From: Nisaea sp.
GTDB lineage: Bacteria; Pseudomonadota; Alphaproteobacteria; Thalassobaculales; Thalassobaculaceae
Length of the DNA: 64,000 nt
Direction of reading: 5' to 3'
NCBI RefSeq assembly: GCF_034670185.1
Contig: NZ_JAXMNY010000004.1
Span: forward strand, 248,001 to 312,000
Below, one piece after another: positions 50,983 to 60,123 of this stretch. A program made the translations under genes and the position numbers. A model generated the notes under the pieces. The model had not been told where the DNA came from. It was given only the letters and a program-made list of their open reading frames with translations, and did no database searches. The first letter of the stretch is position 1. Each line of letters opens with the position of its first letter.

Positions 50983-51696
50983 TCACTCTTCCGATCCGCG
51001 ATAACGGGCCCAAAGATCGGGCCGGCGCTTCCGCGTGATCTCTTCCGACTGTTCCCGCCGCCAGGATCGTATCTTGGCGTGGTGGCCGGATAACAGGATC
51101 TCGGGGACAGACATACCATTCCATTCCCGAGGCTGCGTGTAGTGGGGATACTCAAGCAGCCCCTCTTCAAAACTTTCCTCGTCCAGCGTTTCCGCCGCAC
51201 CGAGCACGCCCGGCAGCAGACGGATGCATGCATCCAGCAGCGCCAGGGCCGGGATCTCGCCGCCCGAAAGCACGAAATCCCCTAGGCTGACCTCTTCCAG
51301 GCCACGGGCATCGATCACCCGCTGGTCAAGGCCTTCGTAACGCCCGCAAAGCAGCACCACACCGGGTTCCGCCGCGAGCTCCCGCGCCATCGCCTGGTCG
51401 AAGCGGGCACCGCGCGGGCTGAGATAGATCCGCCGGCCCGGCATGTCATCGACGGAGGCCAGAGCCGCGTCGACCACATCGGGCCGCATCACCATTCCGG
51501 AGCCGCCCCCAAAAGGGGTTTCGTCCACGGAGCGGTGCTTATCGCGTGCAAAATCCCTGATGTCCAGAGATTTCAGGGACCAAAGCCCGGACTTCCGGGC
51601 CTTGTCGGCAATCGAGTGGCCCAGCGGCCCCGGGAACATTTCCGGGAACAGACTGAGCACGGTCGCCTGCCATGGCGCGCCGCCCTCAGCGCTCAT
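50983..51696 (-). CDS. trmD: tRNA (guanine37-N1)-methyltransferase
   Basis: Methylates G37 next to the anticodon, preventing +1 frameshifts. The ATG at 51696 (MSAEGGAPWQATVLSLFPEMFPG) gives 237 residues; the open frame to 51819 overlaps rimM and is rejected. The trefoil knot shows in VDETPFGGGSGMVMRPD, LLCGRYEGLDQRVID and FVLSGGEIPALALLD. The start overlaps the end of rimM by 11 bases. Confidence 0.97.
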   Translation of the reverse strand: MSAEGGAPWQATVLSLFPEMFPGPLGHSIADKARKSGLWSLKSLDIRDFARDKHRSVDETPFGGGSGMVMRPDVVDAALASVDDMPGRRIYLSPRGARFDQAMARELAAEPGVVLLCGRYEGLDQRVIDARGLEEVSLGDFVLSGGEIPALALLDACIRLLPGVLGAAETLDEESFEEGLLEYPHYTQPREWNGMSVPEILLSGHHAKIRSWRREQSEEITRKRRPDLWARYRGSEE

Positions 51697-52249
51697 CGCC
51701 AGTGCCCTCGGCGCCAGCACTCTCAGCGCTTGAGGATTCCCCCTCGTCATCCAGCAAGCCGGCCGGCGGATCGACCACCAGACGGCCGGCATCGAGATCG
51801 ATCTCCGGCACCACCTCACCGTTGAACGGCACCAGTACCGTCTTGCGACTGCCGTCGACCCGGATTTCCAGAAGATCGCCGGCGCCGAAATTCTGCACCG
51901 CGACCACCTCTCCGAGAGACTCCCCCGCGACCAGATCCGCCCGAAGGCCGATCAGGTCCGCGTGGTAGAACTCGTCCTCGTCCGCTTCCGGCAGCCGGTC
52001 CCGATCGATCTGCAGCTCGGTGCCCTTCAGGGCTTCGGCCGCGTTGCGATCACTGACCCCGGCAAGGCGCACCAGCAGCATACCCTTCGCCCGGCCGGTC
52101 ACCTCAAGCTCGTAGCTCTTCCCGGCGGCATCCTTCAGCGGCCCATAGGAAACGATATCGTCCGGGTCCTCGGTGAAACTCTTCACCCGGACCAGACCCC
52201 GCACCCCATGGACGCCGACGATGACGCCGAGTGTGACCGGCTCGGCCAT
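51686..52249 (-). CDS. rimM: ribosome maturation factor RimM
   Basis: Binds uS19 and helps 30S head assembly. The 187-residue protein has the N-terminal RimM barrel (TLGVIVGVHGVRGLVRVKSF) and the PRC barrel (EFYHADLIGLRADLVAGESL to FNGEVVPEIDLDAGRLVVDP). The C-terminal tail after PAGLLDDEGE is a Ser/Ala/Glu-rich extension. It lies six bases after rpsP and overlaps trmD. Confidence 0.96.
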   Translation of the reverse strand: MAEPVTLGVIVGVHGVRGLVRVKSFTEDPDDIVSYGPLKDAAGKSYELEVTGRAKGMLLVRLAGVSDRNAAEALKGTELQIDRDRLPEADEDEFYHADLIGLRADLVAGESLGEVVAVQNFGAGDLLEIRVDGSRKTVLVPFNGEVVPEIDLDAGRLVVDPPAGLLDDEGESSSAESAGAEGTGDER

Positions 52250-52255
52250 AAGGTC

Positions 52256-52747
52256 TTAGCCCTCGGACTTTTCCGCTTCCTCAGCCGGAGCTTCGGCAGC
52301 AGGAGCTTCTTCGGCCGGAGCAGCGGCAGCTTCAGCAGCAGCGGCGGCTTCGGCAGCAGCAGCTTCAGCAGCGGCAGCGGCTTCGGCAGCAGCGGTTTCA
52401 GCGGCAGCAGCAGCAGCGATTGCAGCTTCTTCTTCACGTTCCTGACGCTTGCGGCCCGGAGCGGACTTCTTCGGCTGGTCGCGATATTCGAATTTCTCGA
52501 CCAGCTCGATGCTGGCCAGCATCTTGTGGACACGGTCGGTCGGCTTGGCGCCAACGGACATCCAATGCTTGATGCGGTCTTCCTTGACCACGAGACGTGC
52601 TTCGTGACCCTTCGGCAGCATCGGGTTGTACGTGCCGAGCCTTTCGATGAAGAGGCCATCGCGCGGGGACGTGCCCTCGGCGACGACGATACGGTAGAAC
52701 GGGCGCTTCTTGGCGCCGCCACGTGACAGACGAATGCGAAGTGACAT
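52256..52747 (-). CDS. rpsP: 30S ribosomal protein bS16 with long Ala/Glu tail
   Basis: bS16 of the small subunit body. The first ~85 residues are the normal protein (SLRIRLSRGGAKKRPFYRI, DGLFIERLGTYNPM, RIKHWMSVGAKPTDRVHKML). From about residue 95 there is a 65-residue tail with runs of Ala broken by Glu, Thr and Pro. Similar but usually shorter tails occur in alphaproteobacterial bS16; this one nearly doubles the protein. The DNA of the tail (52265-52440) is a GCAGC/GCC-rich repeat prone to slippage. Confidence 0.97.
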   Translation of the reverse strand: MSLRIRLSRGGAKKRPFYRIVVAEGTSPRDGLFIERLGTYNPMLPKGHEARLVVKEDRIKHWMSVGAKPTDRVHKMLASIELVEKFEYRDQPKKSAPGRKRQEREEEAAIAAAAAAETAAAEAAAAAEAAAAEAAAAAEAAAAPAEEAPAAEAPAEEAEKSEG

Positions 52748-52794
52748 TGGGTATTCCTTTCCAGTAACGCTCTTAGCTATTCACTTGTGTTCGA

Positions 52795-54258
52795 TTACTT
52801 CTTGCCGGGGAAACCGGGTGGCAGCATGCCTCCCGGAAGCTTTGGCATTCCCTTGCCGCCTAGACCTGACGGTAATTGTCCGGGCATCTGGCCAGGCGAT
52901 GGCATGCCGGGCATTCCGCCGCCGCCGCCGAGAAGCGCCCCGAGGCCCTTCATGCCGCCCATCTTGCCCATCTGTTTCATCACCCGCGTCATGTCCTGGT
53001 GCTGCTTCAGAAGCTTGTTCACTTCCTGAACGCTGGTCCCGGACCCGGCCGCGATACGGCGGCGGCGCGAGGCATTCATCAGTTTCACGTTCTTCCGCTC
53101 CACCTTCGTCATGGAGAGAATGATCGCTTCCTGCTTCTTGATGACGCTGTCGTCCATATTGGCGCCGGCCATCTGTTTCTGCAGCTTGCCCATGCCCGGA
53201 AGCATGGACATGACACCGCCGAGGCCGCCCATCTTCTTCACCTGACGAAGCTGCGAGAGCATGTCCTCAAGATCGAAGGCGCCCTTCTGCATCTTCTTGG
53301 CAATGCGCTCGGCTTCCTCGACTTCAATGGTCTCGGCAGCCTTCTCGACCAGGCTGACCACGTCGCCCATGCCGAGAATCCGGCCGGCGACACGTTCCGG
53401 GTGGAAATCTTCCAGCGCATCCGTGCGTTCGCCGATACCAACCGCCTTGATCGGCACGCCGGTGACGGCCCGCATGGAGAGTGCCGCGCCACCGCGCGCA
53501 TCGCCGTCCATCCGGGTCAGCACGATACCGGTCAGCCCGACCCGCTCGTTGAAGTTCCGCGCCGTGGTCACCGCGTCCTGACCGGTCATGGCATCGGCCA
53601 CGAGGAGGGTCTCGACCGGCTTCACCGCATCGCGGACCTGGATCACCTCGTCCATCATCGCTTCGTCGATGGAGAGACGGCCGGCGGTATCCAGCATGAC
53701 CACATCGAAGCCTTGCAGCTTGCCCGCGGTCATCGCCCGTTTCGCAATCGAAACAGGTGTTTCGTTCTCGGAGATCGGCAGCGTCGCCACGTCGATCTGC
53801 TCGCCCAGCACGCGAAGCTGTTCGCGGGCCGCCGGGCGGTAGATATCGAGGGACGCCATCAGGACCTTCTTGCGGTCCCGTTCCTTCAGGCGCCGGGCCA
53901 GTTTGGCCGTGCTGGTGGTTTTACCGCCGCCCTGCAGGCCGACCATCAGGATCGGTACCGGCGGCACGGCGTTCAGGTTGATCATGCCAACATCGGTGCC
54001 GAGCATTTCCACGAGATTGTCGTGGACGATCTTGATGACCTGCTGGCCCGGAGACACCGACTTGATGACTTCCTGGCCGATGGCGCGTTCACGCACCTTG
54101 TCGACGAATTCCTTGACCACCGGCAGCGCGACATCGGCCTCGAGCAAGGCCACGCGCACTTCGCGCAGCGCTGCGGTCACGTCCGCTTCCTTGAGCGCGC
54201 CGCGTCTCTTGAGGCGATCGAAAACGTCGCCGAGCCGGTTCTGCAAACTGTCGAACAT
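52795..54258 (-). CDS. ffh: signal recognition particle protein Ffh
   Basis: GTPase that binds 4.5S RNA and signal sequences, pairing with FtsY. From the ATG at 54258 (MFDSLQNRLGDVFDRLKRRG) the protein is 487 residues; the frame is open to 54306. N domain to about residue 90, G domain with VGLQGGGKTTSTAKLA, LDTAGRLSIDEAMMDE and TRMDGDARGGAALS, then the M domain (MLSQLRQVKKMGGLGGVMSM) with the RNA-binding SRRRRIAAGSG and a Met/Gly/Pro-rich end. Its receptor ftsY is in the same window at 59 kb. Confidence 0.98.
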   Translation of the reverse strand: MFDSLQNRLGDVFDRLKRRGALKEADVTAALREVRVALLEADVALPVVKEFVDKVRERAIGQEVIKSVSPGQQVIKIVHDNLVEMLGTDVGMINLNAVPPVPILMVGLQGGGKTTSTAKLARRLKERDRKKVLMASLDIYRPAAREQLRVLGEQIDVATLPISENETPVSIAKRAMTAGKLQGFDVVMLDTAGRLSIDEAMMDEVIQVRDAVKPVETLLVADAMTGQDAVTTARNFNERVGLTGIVLTRMDGDARGGAALSMRAVTGVPIKAVGIGERTDALEDFHPERVAGRILGMGDVVSLVEKAAETIEVEEAERIAKKMQKGAFDLEDMLSQLRQVKKMGGLGGVMSMLPGMGKLQKQMAGANMDDSVIKKQEAIILSMTKVERKNVKLMNASRRRRIAAGSGTSVQEVNKLLKQHQDMTRVMKQMGKMGGMKGLGALLGGGGGMPGMPSPGQMPGQLPSGLGGKGMPKLPGGMLPPGFPGKK

Positions 54259-54586
54259 GCGTTCGTAAGCTCCAATATTTCCCGAAAAACCAGACAAGCG
54301 AGACACAAAACGAAAGCGCGCCCGTGCTCGAAAACTCGAGGACGGACGGAACCCGTGAAGGTCTCAGCGCACTGATTTTTGCCGAGAGCGCCGGAACATA
54401 TGGGCGCCAGCGTGCCGAGTCAAGCATTCCCGCGTTCCTCACGCCCTCAGATGAGGCTCGCCCGATCCGGACACAAGACCCGTCATTCTGTCGTTTTTTC
54501 ATTAGCCTGATGCTGCCCGGACTCTTAGCGTGACGATGCTGCCGGATCGGCCGGATGACCAAAGAAGCGCGACGGAGTCTGCCCTC
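54259..54586. other. intergenic region between ffh and the enolase-superfamily gene
   Basis: 328 bp between divergent genes. It must hold the ffh-group promoter and the promoter of the rightward gene. I see no strong hairpin, repeat or recognised RNA. An open frame at 54324-54533 looks like a by-product of composition. Confidence 0.5.
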
Positions 54587-55804
54587 ATGAAACTGGAAAG
54601 CCTGAAGACCTTCATCGTCGGCAATCCACCGCCCGGCTTCGGCGGCCGTTATTTCCTGTTCCTGAAGCTGCGCACCGCCTGCGGTATCGAAGGCGTCGGC
54701 GAGGTCTATGCCGCCAGTTTCGGCCCGAAGACCACCGTCGCCATGGTCGAGGATGTGTTCGACCGCTATCTCGAAGGCCGGGACCCGCACCATATCGAGC
54801 GGTTCTGGCGCCGGGCCCACGGCTCCGGCTTCAGCCAGCGCCCGGATCCGTCGATGATGGGCGTGGTCAGCGCGCTGGAAATGGCTTGCTGGGACATCGT
54901 CGGCAAAGCAGCGAACAAGCCGGTCTACGAGCTGCTCGGCGGGCAGGTGAACGAGCGGCTGCGGACCTACACATATCTCTATCCGCGCCCCGAGGACGAT
55001 CCGGCCACCTTCTATAACAGCCCTGAGAAAAGCGCCGAGGCCGCAGTGGCTTGTGTCGCCGAAGGCTTCACCGCGCTGAAGTTCGACCCGGCAGGCCCCT
55101 ATACTGCCTTCGGCGGGCACCAGCCGGACATGGAAATCCTCGACCGCTCGGAAGCCTTCTGCCGGCTGATCCGGGAGGCCGTCGGCGACAAGGCTGACCT
55201 GCTGTTCGGCACCCATGGCCAGTTCACCGCCTCCGGCGCCAAGCGTCTCGCCCGGCGGCTGGAGCCTTATGACCCGCTCTGGTTCGAGGAACCCACCCCT
55301 CCGGACATGCCCGAAGAGATGGCAAAAGTGGCCGAAGCGACCTCGATCCCGATCGCCACCGGCGAACGGCTGACCACCAAGTGGGAATTCAAGCGCGTGC
55401 TGGAAACCGGCGCCGCCTCCATCATCCAGATGAATCTGGGACGCGTCGGCGGCATTCTCGAAGGCAAGAAGATCGCCGGCATGGCCGAGGCCTTCTACGC
55501 CCAGATCGCCCCGCACCTCTATTGCGGCCCGGTGGTCGGCGCCGCCAATGTCCAGCTCGCCACCTGCACGCCGAACTTCCTGGTGCTGGAAAGCATCCGG
55601 AAATGGGACGGCTTCCACGCCGATATTCTGAAGACGCCGATGGGGTGGGAAGACGGCTACGTCATCCCACCGAAAGCACCGGGTCTCGGGGTCGAGCTGA
55701 ATGAAGAAGTGGCCCTGGCGCATCCCTATGAGGGCAATGAGCTGCACCTGCAGATGAGCCAGGAGCCGTTCGAAGTCGCCGGGAAACCGTTCGGCGGCGG
55801 TTGA
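54587..55804 (+). CDS. mandelate racemase / muconate lactonizing enzyme family protein
   Basis: Enolase-superfamily sugar-acid dehydratase or racemase, 405 residues from the ATG at 54587; GTG at 54530 and ATG at 54536 are longer options. The N-terminal capping domain runs to about residue 120, then the barrel with the LKFDPAGPY strand, WFEEPTPPD (metal Glu), IATGERLTTKWEF (second metal Glu) and QIAPHLYCGPV with the catalytic His. At the usual first metal-ligand place (Asp or Asn in relatives) the sequence reads LLFGTHGQFT. The substrate is unknown. The stop is one base from the stop of the convergent Ldh-type gene. Confidence 0.88.
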   Translation: MKLESLKTFIVGNPPPGFGGRYFLFLKLRTACGIEGVGEVYAASFGPKTTVAMVEDVFDRYLEGRDPHHIERFWRRAHGSGFSQRPDPSMMGVVSALEMACWDIVGKAANKPVYELLGGQVNERLRTYTYLYPRPEDDPATFYNSPEKSAEAAVACVAEGFTALKFDPAGPYTAFGGHQPDMEILDRSEAFCRLIREAVGDKADLLFGTHGQFTASGAKRLARRLEPYDPLWFEEPTPPDMPEEMAKVAEATSIPIATGERLTTKWEFKRVLETGAASIIQMNLGRVGGILEGKKIAGMAEAFYAQIAPHLYCGPVVGAANVQLATCTPNFLVLESIRKWDGFHADILKTPMGWEDGYVIPPKAPGLGVELNEEVALAHPYEGNELHLQMSQEPFEVAGKPFGGG

Positions 55805-55805
55805 G

Positions 55806-56876
55806 CTAAACCGCGATCCCGTCGAAATCATGCCGGTCCATACCGGCCTCGACACCGGCCTCGACCAGCAGGGCCCAGGTTCCCGGATCGACCGGAACAC
55901 CATTGGCGCGGCGGTCCGCGCCGGTCTCGCGCTCCGGCTCTCCCGGCACCCGCACCTTGTCCACGCCCTCGCCCGGACGGGCGCTGGTGACGTAGCCGAG
56001 CATGGCATCGATGGAACTGGCGAAGGGGATGTCGGCGCCGAAGCCCTTCGGGTCGATGATCACGGTCAGCATGTTGTTGCAAATCGTGTCCTTGCCCTCA
56101 TGCACCGGATCGGTCACCGGGCCGCCGAGCAAAGCCGCACCGAGGATTTCACCGAGCAGGGCAAGGCCATAGCCCTTGTGCTGGCCGAAGCTGGTCAGGG
56201 CGCCTCTGGGCTCCTCGAACATCACTGCCGCATTGCGGGTCGGCAAGCCGTGATGGTCGATCAGCGCGCCCTCGATCATCTCCTTGCCGGCATTGTAGGC
56301 AACGCGCGCCTTGCCAAAGGCGACGCGGCTGGTCGCCATGTCGAGCACGAACATCGGGTTCTTGTCCGTTGCCGGGACGGCGGTGCAGTAGGGGTTGGTG
56401 GAATAGCGCGCCTCGGCCCCGCCATGGGGTGCGACGATGGGCTTATGCCCGATCACGTTGACGAAATGGATGGAGATGAAGCCTTCCTGCGCACAGATCT
56501 CGCCCCAGGCGCCGATGCGGCCCAGATGGTGCGTGTTGCGCAGCCCGACGATGGCGGCACCGGCTGTCCGCGCCCGGTCAAGGCCGAGCTTCATAGCCTC
56601 CCCGCCGGTCACCTGACCATAAGCCATGTTGCCGTCCAGCAGCAGATAGACCCCGTTGTCCGACACCAGACTGACATGGCCGTTGACGGTCAGCGTGCCG
56701 GTCTTGGCGTGCCGCATATATTGCGCGACCAGCCCGACGCCGTGGCTGTCATGGCCGAGCAGGTTCGCTTCGACCAGATTATGCGCCACCTGCCGCGCTT
56801 CTTCCGGATTGCTGCCGGCCCGTCCGATCATCTCCGTGACCAGGTTTTCCAGTGCCTCATGCGCAACGGTAATCAT
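55806..56876 (-). CDS. Ldh family NAD(P)-dependent oxidoreductase
   Basis: Member of the malate/L-lactate dehydrogenase superfamily with the non-Rossmann fold (YlbC/ComC/DpkA type). The 356-residue protein has LLGHDSHGVGLVAQYMRHA near residue 45 (catalytic His), RNTHHLGRIGAWGEICAQEG, YSTNPYCTAVPA and FVLDMATSRVAFGKA. Relatives reduce 2-oxoacids such as sulfolactate, 2,3-diketogulonate or piperideine-2-carboxylate, so the substrate cannot be told. It lies tail to tail with the sugar-acid dehydratase gene, which hints at a shared catabolic role. Confidence 0.9.
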   Translation of the reverse strand: MITVAHEALENLVTEMIGRAGSNPEEARQVAHNLVEANLLGHDSHGVGLVAQYMRHAKTGTLTVNGHVSLVSDNGVYLLLDGNMAYGQVTGGEAMKLGLDRARTAGAAIVGLRNTHHLGRIGAWGEICAQEGFISIHFVNVIGHKPIVAPHGGAEARYSTNPYCTAVPATDKNPMFVLDMATSRVAFGKARVAYNAGKEMIEGALIDHHGLPTRNAAVMFEEPRGALTSFGQHKGYGLALLGEILGAALLGGPVTDPVHEGKDTICNNMLTVIIDPKGFGADIPFASSIDAMLGYVTSARPGEGVDKVRVPGEPERETGADRRANGVPVDPGTWALLVEAGVEAGMDRHDFDGIAV

Positions 56877-56965
56877 GTTTCGCTCCCCAGCGTAAATTCA
56901 GCGCTCACGGTAGCGGGGGAAACGGCATATTGGAACTGCCGGAAACAGAGGATATATATGCCCGC

Positions 56966-57796
56966 ATGAGACAGATCGAATTCCTCAAGATGCATGGCCT
57001 CGGCAACGATTTCGTCGTACTCGACGGCCGCCTTCCCGGCCCCGCCCTCGCGGTCGCGGACTATCGCGCCATCGGCGACCGGCGGCGCGGCGTCGGCTAT
57101 GACCAGTTCCTCACCATCGAGGCAGCGAAGAACGGCGGCGACGCCTTCATGCGCATCCATAACCCGGACGGCAGCGAGGCCGGCGCCTGCGGCAACGGCA
57201 CGCGCTGCGTCGCGGGTCTGGTGATGGATGAACTCGACAAGAACCGGATCGATCTCGAAACAATTGCCGGCACGCTGGTCTGCGAGCGGGTCGAGGGCGG
57301 CCGTGTCCGGGTGGATATGGGACCGGCGCGGCTCGATGCCGCCGCCATCCCGCTTTCGGTCGAGACCGACACGCTGAGTGTCGAAATCCCGGACGCACCC
57401 TTTACCGGCGCCTGCTGCGTCAATATGGGCAATCCGCATGCCGTCTTCTTCGTCGATGACGTGGATGCGATCCCGCTCACCGAGGTCGGCCCGAAGCTGG
57501 AACTGCACCCGATCTTCCCGGACCGCGCGAATATCGAGTTTGCCGAGATTCGCGGGCCGGAACTGATCCGCATGCGGGTCTGGGAGCGCGGTGCGGGCAT
57601 CACCGAGGCCTGCGGGTCTGGCGCCTGCGCGGTGCTGGTGGCTGCCGCGCGCAAGGGCCTGACCGGACGCAAGGCGGATGTGGAACTGGACGGCGGCACC
57701 CTCACCATCGAGTGGCGCGAGGATGGCCATGTGCTGATGACCGGGCCGGTCGCCACCAGCTTCCGCGGCACGCTCGACCTCGATAAGTTGACCTGA
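56966..57796 (+). CDS. dapF: diaminopimelate epimerase
   Basis: Turns LL- into meso-diaminopimelate for peptidoglycan and lysine. The ATG at 56966 gives 276 residues beginning MRQIEFLKMHGLGNDFVVLD. The two catalytic cysteines are in GACGNGTRC and EACGSGACAVLVAA, with MGNPHAVFF between. The Shine-Dalgarno site is weak and far (GAGG about 15 bases up). First of dapF-mtaB-ftsY, an order conserved in alphaproteobacteria. Confidence 0.97.
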   Translation: MRQIEFLKMHGLGNDFVVLDGRLPGPALAVADYRAIGDRRRGVGYDQFLTIEAAKNGGDAFMRIHNPDGSEAGACGNGTRCVAGLVMDELDKNRIDLETIAGTLVCERVEGGRVRVDMGPARLDAAAIPLSVETDTLSVEIPDAPFTGACCVNMGNPHAVFFVDDVDAIPLTEVGPKLELHPIFPDRANIEFAEIRGPELIRMRVWERGAGITEACGSGACAVLVAAARKGLTGRKADVELDGGTLTIEWREDGHVLMTGPVATSFRGTLDLDKLT

Positions 57797-57880
57797 GGCG
57801 CCGCACCATGCCGTGCGCGCATGGCTCCCCGCAGCCCGCCACACTTGCATTTCGCGCCGATTCCGGCCATTTCTCCGCTC

Positions 57881-59170
57881 ATGACCATGACTGACGACAA
57901 TTCGGATGGACGCGAAAAGGCCCGGCCGGTCGAGACTTTCGGCTGCCGGCTGAACGCGTATGAGTCCGAGGTGATCCGCGACCATCTCGTCCGTGCCGGG
58001 CGGGAGGATGTTGTCGTCATCAACACCTGCGCCGTCACCAAGGAAGCCGAGCGTCAGGCCCGGCAGGCTATCCGCAAGGCCCGCCGCGCCAATCCGGACG
58101 CCGAGATTGTGGTCACCGGCTGCGCCGCGCAGATCAACCCGGATGCCTATGCCGCGATGGACGAGGTCAGCCGGGTGGTCGGCAATGAGGAAAAGCTCAA
58201 GGCCGAGACCTGGAATTCTCCCGGCGAAGCGAAGATCCTCGTGAACGACATCATGAGCGTGAAGGAGACCGCGCCCCATCTGGTGGCCGGTCTCGAAGGA
58301 CGTGCCCGGGCCTTCGTACAGGTCCAGCAAGGCTGCGACCATCGCTGCACCTTCTGTATCATCCCCTTCGGGCGCGGCAACAGCCGCTCAGTGCCGATGG
58401 GAGAGGTTGTCCGTCAGGTGCGTGAGCTGGTCACGAACGGCTATCGCGAGATCGTGCTGACCGGCGTCGACATCACCTCCTACGGCGGCGACCTGCCGGG
58501 CAAGCCGGAGCTGGGCCAAATGGTCCGCCGCCTGCTGGCCCAGGTGCCGGAACTGCCGCGCCTGCGTCTCTCCTCCATCGACGCGGTGGAGATCGACGAC
58601 GATCTGCTGCGACTGGTCCGGGACGAGCCGCGCCTGATGCCGCATCTCCATGTCAGCCTGCAAGCAGGCGACGACATGATCCTGAAGCGGATGAAGCGCC
58701 GGCATAACCGTTCCGATATCATTACATTCTGCCGCGACATGCGCGCGGCCCGTCCGGACGTCGCCTTCGGCGCGGACATCATCGCCGGCTTCCCGACCGA
58801 GACGGAGGAGATGTTCGCCAACAGTCTCGCCCTGGTCGAGGAATGCGGCCTCTCCTACATCCACGTCTTTCCTTATTCCGCCCGGCCCGGCACCCCTGCC
58901 GCCCGCATGCCGCAAGTTCCCGGTCCCGTCCGCAAGGAACGCGCGGCCCGGCTGCGCGCCGCCGGCGAACGCTCCCTTGCCACCTTCCTTGACGGGCTTG
59001 TCGGAAGCACACAGTCGGCGCTGGTCGAAAAACCCGGCCTTGCCCGAGCGGAGAATTTCGCGCCGGTGCGGATCGAGGGCGGCATCGCGGGCGAGCTTCT
59101 GTCTGTCCGCATCACCGGGACGGACGGCACCCATCTTCTTGGACAGATCGAACGGAAATCCGCCGCATGA
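57881..59170 (+). CDS. mtaB: tRNA t6A37 methylthiotransferase MtaB
   Basis: Radical-SAM enzyme that makes ms2t6A at position 37 of ANN-decoding tRNAs. From the ATG at 57881 it has 429 residues: the N-terminal UPF0004 domain with cysteines in ETFGCRLN, INTCAVT and VTGCAAQ, the radical-SAM motif GCDHRCTFCIIPFGRG, and a short TRAM-like tail ending in VRITGTDGTHLLGQI. The CxxxCxxC and overall length fit MtaB rather than MiaB (the FGCRLN start is typical). An ATG two codons on and an upstream frame to 57821 are alternatives. Confidence 0.94.
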   Translation: MTMTDDNSDGREKARPVETFGCRLNAYESEVIRDHLVRAGREDVVVINTCAVTKEAERQARQAIRKARRANPDAEIVVTGCAAQINPDAYAAMDEVSRVVGNEEKLKAETWNSPGEAKILVNDIMSVKETAPHLVAGLEGRARAFVQVQQGCDHRCTFCIIPFGRGNSRSVPMGEVVRQVRELVTNGYREIVLTGVDITSYGGDLPGKPELGQMVRRLLAQVPELPRLRLSSIDAVEIDDDLLRLVRDEPRLMPHLHVSLQAGDDMILKRMKRRHNRSDIITFCRDMRAARPDVAFGADIIAGFPTETEEMFANSLALVEECGLSYIHVFPYSARPGTPAARMPQVPGPVRKERAARLRAAGERSLATFLDGLVGSTQSALVEKPGLARAENFAPVRIEGGIAGELLSVRITGTDGTHLLGQIERKSAA

Positions 59171-60114
59171 GTGACGAGTTGGGTGAGGGCGGAGAGCGCC
59201 GGGGCTGGTTCCGGCGCCTGAAGGACGGGCTTGCCAAGTCCTCTTCAAAACTGGTTGGCGGCATTTCCGGTGTCTTCACGACCAAACGGCTGGACGAAGC
59301 CAGCCTGGAAGAGCTGGAAGACGTCCTGATCACTGCCGATCTGGGTATCGAGACATCCGCCCGGCTGATCGCCAGCCTCTCGAAGGCGAAGTTCGGCAAG
59401 GACGTCACCGACGAAGAGGTCCGGACGTCATTTGCCGAGGAAATTGCGGAAATCCTCCGCCCGGCCGCCAGGCCGCTCGATGTCGCCACCGGCCGGAAGC
59501 CGCATATCGTCCTCATGGTCGGTGTGAACGGCAGCGGCAAGACCACGACCATCGGCAAGTTGGCCAAGCAATTCAAGGATCGCGGCCTCTCGGTGATGAT
59601 GGCCGCTGGCGACACCTTCCGCGCCGCCGCCATAGAGCAGCTTCAGGTCTGGGGAGAGCGCACCGGCACGCCGGTCATTGCCAAAGCGCAAGGATCAGAC
59701 GCCGCCGCCCTCGCCTTCGACGCCATCAACGAGGCAAAAGCCGCCGGTGCGGACGTGCTGCTGATCGACACGGCCGGGCGCCTGCAAAACCGGGCCGAGC
59801 TGATGGAAGAGCTGGCCAAGGTGATCCGGGTCATCCGCAAGCAGGATGAGACGGCGCCGCACGATTGCGTGCTGGTGCTCGACGGAACAGTCGGCCAGAA
59901 CGCACACAATCAGGTCAAGGCGTTCAAGGAAATGGTCGAGGTCAGCGGCCTCGTCATCACCAAGCTCGACGGCAGCACGCGGGGCGGCGTGGTGGTGGCA
60001 TTGGCGGATCAGTTCGAGCTGCCCGTCCATGCCGTCGGCGTCGGCGAAAGCGCGGACGATCTGCAACCGTTCGACGCAGATCGTTTCGCCCGCGATCTGA
60101 TGGGATTGGACTAG
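59167..60114 (+). CDS. ftsY: signal recognition particle receptor FtsY
   Basis: Membrane-side SRP receptor GTPase. The 315-residue form lacks the long acidic A domain of E. coli, as in most alphaproteobacteria; only a short charged N-terminus (GEGGERRGWFRRLKDGLAKS) remains as the lipid-binding helix. The GTPase motifs are VGVNGSGKTTTIGKLA, DTFRAAAIEQL, DTAGRLQNRAEL and TKLDGSTRGGVVV. The start overlaps the mtaB stop (ATGA), so they are coupled. Confidence 0.98.
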   Translation: MSDELGEGGERRGWFRRLKDGLAKSSSKLVGGISGVFTTKRLDEASLEELEDVLITADLGIETSARLIASLSKAKFGKDVTDEEVRTSFAEEIAEILRPAARPLDVATGRKPHIVLMVGVNGSGKTTTIGKLAKQFKDRGLSVMMAAGDTFRAAAIEQLQVWGERTGTPVIAKAQGSDAAALAFDAINEAKAAGADVLLIDTAGRLQNRAELMEELAKVIRVIRKQDETAPHDCVLVLDGTVGQNAHNQVKAFKEMVEVSGLVITKLDGSTRGGVVVALADQFELPVHAVGVGESADDLQPFDADRFARDLMGLD

Positions 60115-60123
60115 GTTTACTAG

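Noticed and set aside
54089..56008. 639-codon minus-strand frame across the enolase-superfamily gene
   Set aside because: Runs over ffh and opposite the dehydratase gene; composition is that of an antisense frame.
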